From Achromobacter dolens (lineage in GTDB: Bacteria; Pseudomonadota; Gammaproteobacteria; Burkholderiales; Burkholderiaceae_B): a stretch of 64,000 nt of DNA. Below, piece by piece: positions 48,361 through 55,796 of this stretch (position 1 is the stretch's first letter; the number at the start of each line of letters is the position of its first letter). A program made the translations under genes and the position numbers. The notes beneath the pieces are model-generated. The model was not told where the DNA came from and ran no database searches. It saw nothing but the letters and a program-made list of their open reading frames with translations. The stretch spans positions 1 to 64,000 of the forward strand of contig NZ_CADIJW010000001.1 in NCBI RefSeq assembly GCF_902859745.1, read 5' to 3'.

Positions 48361-50586
48361 GTGCCGCCCAAGTTCGACTTTGCCCATACTACCCAGCTCG
48401 ACAACATCGAGCTGCTGACGTCCCGCCCCAGTCGCATCGATTTCGACGCGGGCGATGGGTTGCACCTGGTAGTCGAGGCGCATGCGCCTGGTGTGTTCCG
48501 CCTGCGCTGCGGCGAGGCGAACCACCTTACCGATGACAAACCCGGCGCGCGCGCGCGCGCCGTGGCCGAGATGCTGCTCGCGCGCCAGGAGGCGGTGGGC
48601 GAGGCCGCCATCGCCCCGCGCGAAGGCGGGGACGGTTGGCGCATCACCCAGGGCGACGTGGCCCTGGAGCTCCAATCCAACCCGGTGCGCTTTGCGCTCT
48701 ACCGCAATGAAGAGCGGGTGTTCGAGTCCGAGGTTTCCGCGCATACGCCCGCATTCGGGCACAACGCGCTGGACCAGGCCGACGCCGCGGCCTGGACGGC
48801 GGGCTTTACCCTGCTGCCGGGCGAGCGGGTGTACGGTCTGGGCGAAACCCCGGGCGATCTGAACCGCCGCGAAGAATCCGTGGTCTCCGACGATCCCGAG
48901 CATCGCGCCCTGCCGCTGGCATGGAGCCCGCGCGGCTGGGGGCTGTACGTCAACACGATGCGCCGCGTCGAGCACGCGGTTGGCACGGCGCCGGCCGATT
49001 CGGCCTACGTCGTCAGCGTCGACGACGTGGTGCTGGATGTGTTCCTGTTCGCCGGCGAGCCCGCCGAAATCCTCAACCAGTACACCGCCCTGACCGGCCG
49101 CGCCGGCCAGCCGGTGCTGTGGGCGATGGGCGCGTGGCTGCAGCAGGCCAGCGGCGAGATGCCGACACAGACCGTGGCCCTGCTGGGCCGCATGCGCGAA
49201 AACCAGATTCCGGTGGATGCCGTGACCCTGGCGCAGCCGGCGGCCTGGGGCTTCCAGGCCGACAAGACCGTGTTCGAATGGGACGCCCAGCGCTTCCCCG
49301 ATGCCAAGCAGATGCTGGCGCTGTTCCACAAGCACAACGTGCATGTGGCGGCGTCGGGTTTCCCGGGTGTCATCAAGACCAGCCCGCTGTTCGAGGAACT
49401 CGAAGACCGCGGCTGGCTGCTGACGCGCGAAGATGGCTCGGCGCAGGTGTTCGACGGCAATGCCGCCACCTCGGGCCAGCCCTACGGTCTGCTGGACCTG
49501 ACCTACCGCGACATTTACAACCTCTGGGTCGAGCGACATCGCCAACTGGTCGAGGACGGCCTGGACGCGCCGGCCTGCGACGCCCAGATCGCCATTCCCG
49601 ATGGCGTCTCCGCCCGCAACGGCGAGACCGGCCCCGCGCTGCGCAGCATGTATCCGCTGCTGGTGCGCCGCGCGTTGTTCGACGCCGTCGCCGGCCTGAA
49701 AGTGCCGCCCGAGGGCGTGGTGCCCAGCACCGACCTGTTCCCGGCCGCGCAACGGCTGCCGTGGCAGGTTGGCCCGCAGGTCGACAACACCTGGGAAGGC
49801 CTGCGCCATACCCTGCGCACCGCGCTGTCGATCGGCGCCTCGGGCCTGCCGGTCCAGGTGCACGGCATTGGCACCGGTTCGCGCGGCACGGCCGACATGA
49901 CGCCCGAGCTGTACCTGCGCTGGCTGACCGCCGGCGTGTTCTCGGCCAATTTCTCGTTCCAGGGCGTCGCCGGCCTGCTGCCGTGGGACTTCGGCGACGA
50001 GACCCTGGCGCACGTCAAGACCTGGATGCAGTGGCGCTACCGCCTGGTGCCCTACGTGCTGGGCGCCATCGAGGACGCTGCCCGCACCGGGCTGCCGGTG
50101 CAGCGCTCCATGGCGCTGTCGTTCCCCAACGACCCGCATGCCCACGAATGGGATCTGCAGTACCTGCTCGGCCCGGCCCTGCTGGTGGCGCCGATCACCG
50201 CGCCGGGCAAGCAGGTGCGGGTGTACCTGCCCAAGGGCGAGGCCTGGTGGGACCTGAACACCGGTCATCGCTACGAAGGCGGCACCACCTGGACCATCGA
50301 TTGCGAGCTGGGCCAGTTCCCGGTGTTCGGCCGCGAAGGGCACATGCTCTGTCTCGGCCCGGCCGCGCAGCACACCGGTGAATTCAATTCGGCCCGCATC
50401 CTCGACGAGGTCTGGATGTTCGGCATGCCGGTGCACAACCCGGTGGTCATGCGCAACAAGATCCGCGTCATGCAGATGCAGGGCTCCAGCTACATCAAGG
50501 GGCTGGAAGGCCTGCGCATTTCGCCGTCCGAGGGTCTGGAGGTCAAGCGCCGCGGCGCGGAAGTCCGTATTTCGCGCGCTCGCTGA
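48361..50586 (+). CDS. Glycoside hydrolase family 31-like protein
   Basis: This encodes a 741-residue GH31-type protein. An N-terminal beta domain (about 1-240) precedes a TIM barrel (about 250-560) and C-terminal beta domains. The barrel carries the family's overall pattern. A candidate nucleophile Asp lies near 407 (CDAQ) and a candidate acid/base Asp at 475 (QVDNTW). Several usual GH31 substrate residues are changed. The DIGGF-type loop reads HGIGTG near 501, and the arginine/histidine after ELYLRW (516-521) is absent. GH31 enzymes cleave alpha-glucosides or alpha-xylosides, but these changes make the substrate unclear. The GTG start gives MPPKFDF. Confidence 0.78.
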   Translation: MPPKFDFAHTTQLDNIELLTSRPSRIDFDAGDGLHLVVEAHAPGVFRLRCGEANHLTDDKPGARARAVAEMLLARQEAVGEAAIAPREGGDGWRITQGDVALELQSNPVRFALYRNEERVFESEVSAHTPAFGHNALDQADAAAWTAGFTLLPGERVYGLGETPGDLNRREESVVSDDPEHRALPLAWSPRGWGLYVNTMRRVEHAVGTAPADSAYVVSVDDVVLDVFLFAGEPAEILNQYTALTGRAGQPVLWAMGAWLQQASGEMPTQTVALLGRMRENQIPVDAVTLAQPAAWGFQADKTVFEWDAQRFPDAKQMLALFHKHNVHVAASGFPGVIKTSPLFEELEDRGWLLTREDGSAQVFDGNAATSGQPYGLLDLTYRDIYNLWVERHRQLVEDGLDAPACDAQIAIPDGVSARNGETGPALRSMYPLLVRRALFDAVAGLKVPPEGVVPSTDLFPAAQRLPWQVGPQVDNTWEGLRHTLRTALSIGASGLPVQVHGIGTGSRGTADMTPELYLRWLTAGVFSANFSFQGVAGLLPWDFGDETLAHVKTWMQWRYRLVPYVLGAIEDAARTGLPVQRSMALSFPNDPHAHEWDLQYLLGPALLVAPITAPGKQVRVYLPKGEAWWDLNTGHRYEGGTTWTIDCELGQFPVFGREGHMLCLGPAAQHTGEFNSARILDEVWMFGMPVHNPVVMRNKIRVMQMQGSSYIKGLEGLRISPSEGLEVKRRGAEVRISRAR

Positions 50587-50620
50587 GCCAGGCGGGGCCG
50601 GTTCGCCGGCCGCCGATGAA

Positions 50621-50660
50621 AAAGGGCAGTCAGGAAGGCTTTCCTTCCCGACTGCCCTTT
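50621..50660. terminator. Long hairpin terminator after the GH31 gene
   Basis: The stem AAAGGGCAGTC/GACTGCCCTTT (50621-50631 with 50650-50660) has an inner GGAAGG/CCTTCC arm. It separates the GH31 gene from metN and could act in both directions. Confidence 0.8.
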
Positions 50661-50721
50661 ACGTCTTTGCGCGGACGCATCTTATATTACTGTTAGTTAT
50701 TAAAAATGGAAAAAACGGTCG

Positions 50722-50738
50722 TTCTCTTTAGAAGAGAA
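50722..50738. promoter_or_regulatory. Inverted repeat upstream of metN
   Basis: TTCTCTT (50722-50728) and AAGAGAA (50732-50738) are perfect arms around TAG, ending 20 bases before the metN start. It is an operator or mRNA hairpin candidate. No SAM riboswitch was recognised in the short leader. Confidence 0.5.
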
Positions 50739-50758
50739 AAGATACAAAATCGCTTGCC

Positions 50759-51847
50759 ATGATTCAGATCGAGAACCTATCCAAGACCTACGCCACGCCG
50801 CACGGCCAGTTCCAGGCGCTGCGTGGCATCAACCTGCACATCCAGCAGGGCGAGGTCTTCGGCATCATCGGCCCCAGCGGGGCCGGTAAAAGCACGCTGG
50901 TCCAGTGCATCAACCTGCTGGAGCGTCCCAACGAGGGCTCCATCGCCATCGGCGGCCAGGCGCTGACCGGGCTGAGCGAGGCGCAACTGCGCGCGCAGCG
51001 CCGCCGCATCGGCATGGTGTTCCAGGGCTTCAACCTGCTGTCGCGCCGCACGGTGTACGGCAACGTGGCGCTGCCGCTGGAAATCGCCGGCGTCGCCAAG
51101 AGCGAGATCCCGGCCCGCGTCGAACGCCTCCTGGCGCTGGTGGGCCTGGAGCACCTGCGCGACCGTTATCCCAGCCAGATCAGCGGAGGCCAGAAGCAGC
51201 GCGTCGGCATCGCGCGCGCCCTGGCCAACAATCCGGACGTGCTGCTCAGCGACGAGGCCACCTCCGCGCTCGATCCCGAGACCACCCACAACATCCTGGC
51301 GCTGCTGCGCGACATCAACCGCAAGACCGGCGTGACCGTGGTCATGATCACGCACCAGATGGAAGTGGTGCGCGAGGTCTGCGACCGCGTGGCCGTGCTG
51401 TCGCAGGGCGAAGTGGTCGAGATGGGCAGCACCCGCGAAGTGTTCGCGCAGCCGCGCCACGAAGTGACCCGCGCCATGGTGTCGGCCGCGACGGCGTCGG
51501 ACCTGACCGACGCCACGCTGGCCGCCGTCAAGCAGCGCATCGAGGCGCTGGCCGCCGCCAAGCCGGGCCAGGCCGTGCGCCTGCTGCGCCTGTCGCTGAC
51601 CGGCACCGACGCGTCGGGCTCGTTCCTGTCCGACCTGTCGACGCAGTATTCGCTGGACGTGGGCCTGGTGCAGGCGCGCGTCGAAGACATCCAGGGCGTG
51701 GCCGTCGGCACGATGTTCGTGCTGGCCCAGGGCGCGCCCGCCGCGGTCAAGGACGCCATCGCCGCGTTGACCGCCCGTGACATCACCGTTGAAGAAATCG
51801 CTCATGAGCCCGCAACTGATCGACCTGCTTATTACGTCGCTGCTTGA
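50759..51847 (+). CDS. metN: Methionine ABC transporter, ATP-binding protein
   Basis: This encodes a 362-residue cytoplasmic ATPase of the D/L-methionine importer MetNIQ. Walker A is GPSGAGKST at about 38-46, the signature is ISGGQKQRVGIAR and Walker B is VLLSDEATSALDPE. A C-terminal NIL domain (about 275-350) binds methionine and inhibits transport when the cell is replete. Its end overlaps metI by 44 bases. Confidence 0.94.
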   Translation: MIQIENLSKTYATPHGQFQALRGINLHIQQGEVFGIIGPSGAGKSTLVQCINLLERPNEGSIAIGGQALTGLSEAQLRAQRRRIGMVFQGFNLLSRRTVYGNVALPLEIAGVAKSEIPARVERLLALVGLEHLRDRYPSQISGGQKQRVGIARALANNPDVLLSDEATSALDPETTHNILALLRDINRKTGVTVVMITHQMEVVREVCDRVAVLSQGEVVEMGSTREVFAQPRHEVTRAMVSAATASDLTDATLAAVKQRIEALAAAKPGQAVRLLRLSLTGTDASGSFLSDLSTQYSLDVGLVQARVEDIQGVAVGTMFVLAQGAPAAVKDAIAALTARDITVEEIAHEPATDRPAYYVAA

Positions 51848-52457
51848 CACCCTGCTGATGGTGGGCGTGGCCAGCGCCATCGCGGTGCTGGTCGGCATTC
51901 CGCTGGGCGTGATCCTGACCGTCACCGCGCGCGGCAACATGCTGGAGAACCAGGCCGTCAACCACGCGCTGGGCGCGGTCATCAACGCCACCCGCTCGGT
52001 GCCGTTCGTGATCCTGATGGTCGCCATCATTCCGTTCACGCGCCTGGTGGCGCAGACCTCGATCGGCACCACCGCCGCCATCGTGCCGCTGTCGGTGGCC
52101 GCGATCCCGTTCATGGCGCGCATCGCCGAGAACGCCATGCGCGAAGTCGATCCGGGCCTGATCACGGCTGCGCGCGCCATGGGCGCCTCGCCGATGCAGA
52201 TCATCATGAAGGTGCTGCTGCCCGAGGCGCTGCCCGGCCTGATCGCCGCCACCATCGTCACCGTGGTCAGCCTGATCGGCTACTCGGCCATGGCCGGCGC
52301 CATCGGCGGCGGCGGCCTGGGCGACCTGGCCATCCGCTACGGCTACCAGCGCTTCCAGTCCGACGTGATGGCCGCCGTGGTCATCGTGCTGATCGTGCTG
52401 GTGCAACTGATCCAGAGCCTGGGCGACCGCTACGTGCGCCGCATCTCGCATCGTTGA
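51804..52457 (+). CDS. metI: Methionine ABC transporter, permease protein
   Basis: This encodes a 217-residue inner-membrane permease with about five helices and the EAA-type coupling motif EALPGLIAATIVTVVSLIGYS near residue 140. I chose ATG 51804 (MSPQLIDLL) inside the metN end. A longer frame from 51777 has no clear site. The overlap implies coupled translation of metN and metI. Confidence 0.92.
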   Translation: MSPQLIDLLITSLLDTLLMVGVASAIAVLVGIPLGVILTVTARGNMLENQAVNHALGAVINATRSVPFVILMVAIIPFTRLVAQTSIGTTAAIVPLSVAAIPFMARIAENAMREVDPGLITAARAMGASPMQIIMKVLLPEALPGLIAATIVTVVSLIGYSAMAGAIGGGGLGDLAIRYGYQRFQSDVMAAVVIVLIVLVQLIQSLGDRYVRRISHR

Positions 52458-52506
52458 TCACACCGAACATTCTTCTCCTCCTTCCGACATCCGGGAAATT
52501 CGCAAC

Positions 52507-53304
52507 ATGAGCATCAAGGTTTTGAAGTCGCTGGCCGCGTTCGCCCTCGGCGCCGCCGTATTCGCCCAGCCCGCGCTGGCCCAGGACAAGCCCCTGAAGG
52601 TTGGCGTCACCGCCGGCCCGCACGCCCAGATCTTCGACGTGGTCAAGCAGGAAGCCGCCAAGCAGGGCCTGAATATCCAGGTGATCGAGTTCACCGACTA
52701 CGTGCAGCCCAACGTCGCGCTGGCCTCGGGCGACCTGGATCTGAACAGCTACCAGCACCAGCCGTACCTGGACAACGCCAACGCCGACCGCGGCTACAAG
52801 CTGGTCAGCATCGCCAAGACCGTGATCTTCCCGATCGGCATCTACAGCAAGAAGATCAAGTCGCTGTCCGAGCTGAAGGAAGGCGCCCGCATCGCGCTGC
52901 CGAACGACCCGACCAACGGCGGCCGCGCCCTGTTGCTGCTGCAGGCCAATGGCCTGATCAAGCTGCGTCCGGAAGCCGGCCTGAAGGCCACCCCGATCGA
53001 CGTCATCGAGAACCCGAAGAAGCTGCGCTTCATCGAACTGGACGCCGCCCAGTTGCCGCGTTCGCTGGACGACACCGACGCTTCGGCCGTGAACACCAAC
53101 TTCGCGCTGGAAGCGGGCCTGAACCCGGCCACCGACGCCATCGCCCAGGAATCGCCCAACTCGCCGTACGCCAACGTGCTGGTGGTGCGTGAAAAGGACA
53201 AGGACCGTCCCGAGTTCGCCAAGCTGGTCAGCATCTACCACAGCCCCGCCGTGAAGCAATTCATCGAGACCAAGTTCAAGGGCGCGGTGGTGGCTGCCTG
53301 GTAA
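52507..53304 (+). CDS. metQ: Methionine ABC transporter, substrate-binding protein
   Basis: This encodes a 265-residue NlpA-family binding protein. The signal peptide ends about ALAQ (residues 1-26), followed by the conserved GVTAGPHAQIFDVVK, PNVALASGDLDLNSYQHQPYL and ALPNDPTNGGRALLLLQ strands that bind methionine. Unlike E. coli MetQ it has no lipobox cysteine, so it is probably free in the periplasm. It lies 49 bases after metI and is the last gene of the operon. Confidence 0.92.
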   Translation: MSIKVLKSLAAFALGAAVFAQPALAQDKPLKVGVTAGPHAQIFDVVKQEAAKQGLNIQVIEFTDYVQPNVALASGDLDLNSYQHQPYLDNANADRGYKLVSIAKTVIFPIGIYSKKIKSLSELKEGARIALPNDPTNGGRALLLLQANGLIKLRPEAGLKATPIDVIENPKKLRFIELDAAQLPRSLDDTDASAVNTNFALEAGLNPATDAIAQESPNSPYANVLVVREKDKDRPEFAKLVSIYHSPAVKQFIETKFKGAVVAAW

Positions 53305-53328
53305 GCCAGGTTCGCCTCCCCGATGCAG

Positions 53329-53354
53329 AACGGCCGCGCAAGCGGCCGTTTTCC
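53329..53354 (+). terminator. Intrinsic terminator of the metNIQ operon
   Basis: The stem AACGGCCGC/GCGGCCGTT (53329-53337 with 53342-53350) with a GCAA loop is followed by TTCC. It lies 24 bases after the metQ stop. Confidence 0.78.
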
Positions 53355-53468
53355 GTTGAGGCGGGCCGAACGGCCGTTTCACGGTCCCGCCGCAGCGCGG
53401 GTCGCGTGCAGCGGCGCCGCTGGCGGACAGCGATCGTTCCGGCGTGGAGGCATCCTGGCCTCTATTTT

Positions 53469-53497
53469 TTGACAAGGTCCACGAAATCAGCCATAAT
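53469..53497 (+). promoter_or_regulatory. Promoter of tRNA-Lys
   Basis: A perfect -35 TTGACA (53469-53474) and a -10 CATAAT (53492-53497) are separated by exactly 17 bases. The predicted start lies about 7-8 bases before the tRNA. Confidence 0.88.
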
Positions 53498-53511
53498 TTT
53501 GGGCTTCGGTC

Positions 53512-53587
53512 GGGCTGATAGCTCAGTCGGTAGAGCAGCGGACTTTTAATCCGTTGGTCGCGAGTTCGAGTCTCGCTCAGCCCACCA
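53512..53587 (+). tRNA. tRNA-Lys (anticodon TTT)
   Basis: This 76-base tRNA has the acceptor stem GGGCTGA/TCAGCCC and an encoded CCA end. The anticodon TTT lies at 53545-53547, with a normal TTCGAGTC T-loop region. The discriminator base is A. It is one of the tRNAs modified by MnmC, whose gene is in this window. Confidence 0.97.
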
Positions 53588-53653
53588 CCCCGAATTCTCG
53601 CTTGAGCCCAAGCTCTCCATCCCCCGGGGAGCTTGATGCCATGGCACCCAAAG

Positions 53654-53681
53654 ACGCCGCTTTCGAAGCGGCGTTTTTTTT
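53654..53681 (+). terminator. Intrinsic terminator after tRNA-Lys
   Basis: The perfect 9-bp stem ACGCCGCTT/AAGCGGCGT with a TCG loop is followed by eight Ts. Confidence 0.92.
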
Positions 53682-53946
53682 GCGCGGCTCTTCGCCTGGA
53701 GCCGCGCCGGTATCCGAGTACCGGTGCTCCCCGGCGGGCCGCTGCGCGGCGCGCCGCTTCAGGATTCGCGACCGACCCTTGGGCTCTGATCGAGCCGCCT
53801 CCCGCCGATCGACCGATCTGGCCGCAATGGCCATCGTGGTGTGCGGGGCGATTCCGCAGCCGTTGTTGATCGGCCACTTTCTTGCGGATGAATCAGATTC
53901 CCGGGAAAGAGCGGTTTCCTTTTATCTGAATATCACGCCATCTGAG

Positions 53947-53972
53947 CAGCTCGACGGAAATAATTCGAGCTG
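53947..53972. promoter_or_regulatory. Inverted repeat in the AT-rich region
   Basis: CAGCTCGA (53947-53954) and TCGAGCTG (53965-53972) are perfect 8-bp arms spaced by 10 bases. No T run follows, so an operator is more likely than a terminator. Confidence 0.5.
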
Positions 53973-54093
53973 AAAATATCATTATTGGAAATGGCTTCGG
54001 ATAATATAAGACCAAGCCGCGGTTTTATAAATATCTATGTGTTTTATTTGTCCTGCTTCCCGCAATAATAATTATTAGAGTGCGGCGTGCGCA

Positions 54094-54123
54094 TTGACAT
54101 TCGATTGCTCCATCGAAATTAAT
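54094..54123 (+). promoter_or_regulatory. Promoter candidate of the type I secretion operon
   Basis: TTGACA (54094-54099) and ATTAAT (54118-54123) are separated by 18 bases in AT-rich DNA. Transcription from here would give a leader of roughly 290 bases before the TolC-like gene. Confidence 0.5.
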
Positions 54124-54240
54124 ACCTATGGCGTTACGCATGACGCGTGTGCCGCAAGTGCTCTAATTCATTAGCCAAATCGCCTCGATTCTCGCGAAGG
54201 AATCGTGCCGGCGGGGTTATTTCCTTGCTGAATGCACGTA

Positions 54241-54260
54241 GCGATTTCAATTGGAATCGC
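54241..54260. promoter_or_regulatory. 20-bp near-perfect palindrome in the predicted leader
   Basis: GCGATT-T-CAATTG-G-AATCGC matches its own reverse complement at 18 of 20 positions. It lies 160 bases upstream of the TolC-like gene. It is either a regulator-binding site or a leader hairpin. Confidence 0.55.
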
Positions 54261-54419
54261 GGGATTTCATCCAGGTGGAAATAATGGCTTGCAGGGCCGT
54301 TTTTTTGTCGTCGTAATAATGAAAAAATATAAAACTGAAATGCAGGCGGGGTGCAATGCCGATTGGCAAATGCACCGATGCGCAACGATTGCTGTGTCCG
54401 TAATGGATACGGGTACGTC

Positions 54420-55796
54420 ATGGTCGTCCTGATGTCCGGGGCGGGCCGATCCCGGTCATGGGGAGCAATGCGCTGGTGCGCGGGCGCCGTCGTCGCGATG
54501 GCCCTGGTCGCGACGGGCGGCACGGCCGGGGCCGGTGTGACCGGCGGCAAGACAGCGTCGGTTGGCGCGCCCGCGGGTGCCTCCGGGCCCGGGGAGGCTC
54601 CCATCACACTGCAGGCCCTGGTCGAGGCGGCGATGCGCGGCCATCCGCTCGCGCGTGGCGCGCTGCAGGAGCTGGACGCGGCCAAGGTCGACGTGGACGC
54701 GGCCCGGCGGCGCTGGTGGCCTTCGGCGTCCCTGGTCATGGAGTCGCACTCGACTTCCGTCAACTCGCCCGCATCGCGGGGCGCCCAACTCGAGCAGACG
54801 CTATGGGATGGCGGCCAGATCAATGCCAATATCGACCGGGCGCGCGCGGATGTGAGCAAGAGCGAGGCGCGGGTCACATGGCAGCGCCAGCAACTGGCGC
54901 TGCAGGTCATCGGCGCCTGGCAGTCGCTGATCAGCGCCCGAGACCGGATTGCCATTTCCGAGGCAACCATGACCCGGCTGCGCGGCTACGAAGCCCAGAT
55001 GCGCCGCCGGGTGGCGGCCGATGCTTCGCCGGCGGTCGACATCGAATTGGCGCTGTCGCGCCTGCGGCAGACGGAAGTCGACCTGACGACGGCGCGTTCC
55101 GCCCTGCGGCTGGCGGCACAACGGATCGAGCAATTGTCGGGCGTGGCCGGGCTGGACGCTGAGGCCGACACGCTGGCCGCGTGGCCCGACGCGCAGCAGG
55201 TCAAAGACGTTTCGGCCCGCTTGCTGGCGGAAGACGTCGGCGCCCAGGCATGGGACAGCGCGGCCGTGAAAATGGCGCAGGGCGATGTGGCCGTCATGCG
55301 GGCCCAGCTCGACGCCAAGTCGGCGCAACGTTGGCCGACGGCCTACCTGCGCGTCAACCGCCCATTGGGCGATGCCTATCCGGGCGCGCGCACCGACCGT
55401 GGCGTATCCGTGTTCGTGGGCCTGCGCTATACGCCGGGCGCAGGGTTCTCGACCGGTGTCGAGGCCGATGCCCTGCGCGAGCGCGTGTCGGCGGCAAGCA
55501 TGGCCGTGGACGCGGCCTGGCTCGAACAGCGGGAGGCGATGCTCGGCGATATCGATCAGATCGCGGCGGCCGAGAATCAGTTGGCGGCGCTGGAGAGCGC
55601 CGTCACCGGCTCGCAGCACGTGCTCGACTCCTATTCCCGTCAGTTCACCGCCGGACGCAAGACCTGGATCGACCTGTTGAATGCCGTGCGGGAACTGGCG
55701 CAGAACCAGTACGCCCGGGCCGACTCGCAGGCCGCGCTGGCCGCGGCCGCCTATCGCCTGCAGGTGCGCCTGGGCGCGACGGAGCTGGCGCCGTGA
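54420..55796 (+). CDS. TolC-family outer membrane efflux protein of a type I secretion system
   Basis: This encodes a 458-residue protein of the outer membrane factor family. It has a signal peptide (about residues 10-40, with an Ala/Gly/Val-rich core) and two repeated coiled-coil/barrel halves. TLWDGGQINANIDRARADV and QLALQVIGAWQSLISARD mark the first half. The second contains SVFVGLRYTPGAGFS and RQFTAGRKTWIDLLNAVREL, which is diagnostic for LapE/TolC-type proteins. It forms the channel through the outer membrane. ATG 54420 is the best start; ATG 54432 is possible. Its end overlaps the ABC exporter start (GTGA). Confidence 0.88.
   Translation: MVVLMSGAGRSRSWGAMRWCAGAVVAMALVATGGTAGAGVTGGKTASVGAPAGASGPGEAPITLQALVEAAMRGHPLARGALQELDAAKVDVDAARRRWWPSASLVMESHSTSVNSPASRGAQLEQTLWDGGQINANIDRARADVSKSEARVTWQRQQLALQVIGAWQSLISARDRIAISEATMTRLRGYEAQMRRRVAADASPAVDIELALSRLRQTEVDLTTARSALRLAAQRIEQLSGVAGLDAEADTLAAWPDAQQVKDVSARLLAEDVGAQAWDSAAVKMAQGDVAVMRAQLDAKSAQRWPTAYLRVNRPLGDAYPGARTDRGVSVFVGLRYTPGAGFSTGVEADALRERVSAASMAVDAAWLEQREAMLGDIDQIAAAENQLAALESAVTGSQHVLDSYSRQFTAGRKTWIDLLNAVRELAQNQYARADSQAALAAAAYRLQVRLGATELAP

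Larger units (their letters stand above)
53682..54419. other. AT-rich intergenic region upstream of the secretion operon
   Basis: These 738 bases hold no convincing gene. From about 53880 the composition becomes strikingly AT-rich compared with the rest of the window, which suggests acquired or regulatory DNA. It contains a promoter candidate (54094-54123) and two palindromes described separately. Small open frames here are shadows or random. Confidence 0.65.

Noticed and set aside
47830-50436. 868-codon minus-strand frame opposite mnmC and the GH31 gene
   Set aside because: Same shadow composition, no recognisable domain, and the + strand genes have clear family motifs.
50661-50758. SAM riboswitch upstream of metNIQ
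   Set aside because: The leader is under 100 bases and shows none of the SAM riboswitch core sequences that I can recognise.
53361-53380. Second hairpin-like AACGGCCGTT after metQ
   Set aside because: This short self-complementary stretch has no loop or T run. It looks like chance sequence next to the real terminator at 53329-53354.
53554-53973. 140-codon frame covering the tRNA-Lys end and its terminator
   Set aside because: It overlaps the tRNA and a strong terminator, and shows no domain or ribosome binding site.
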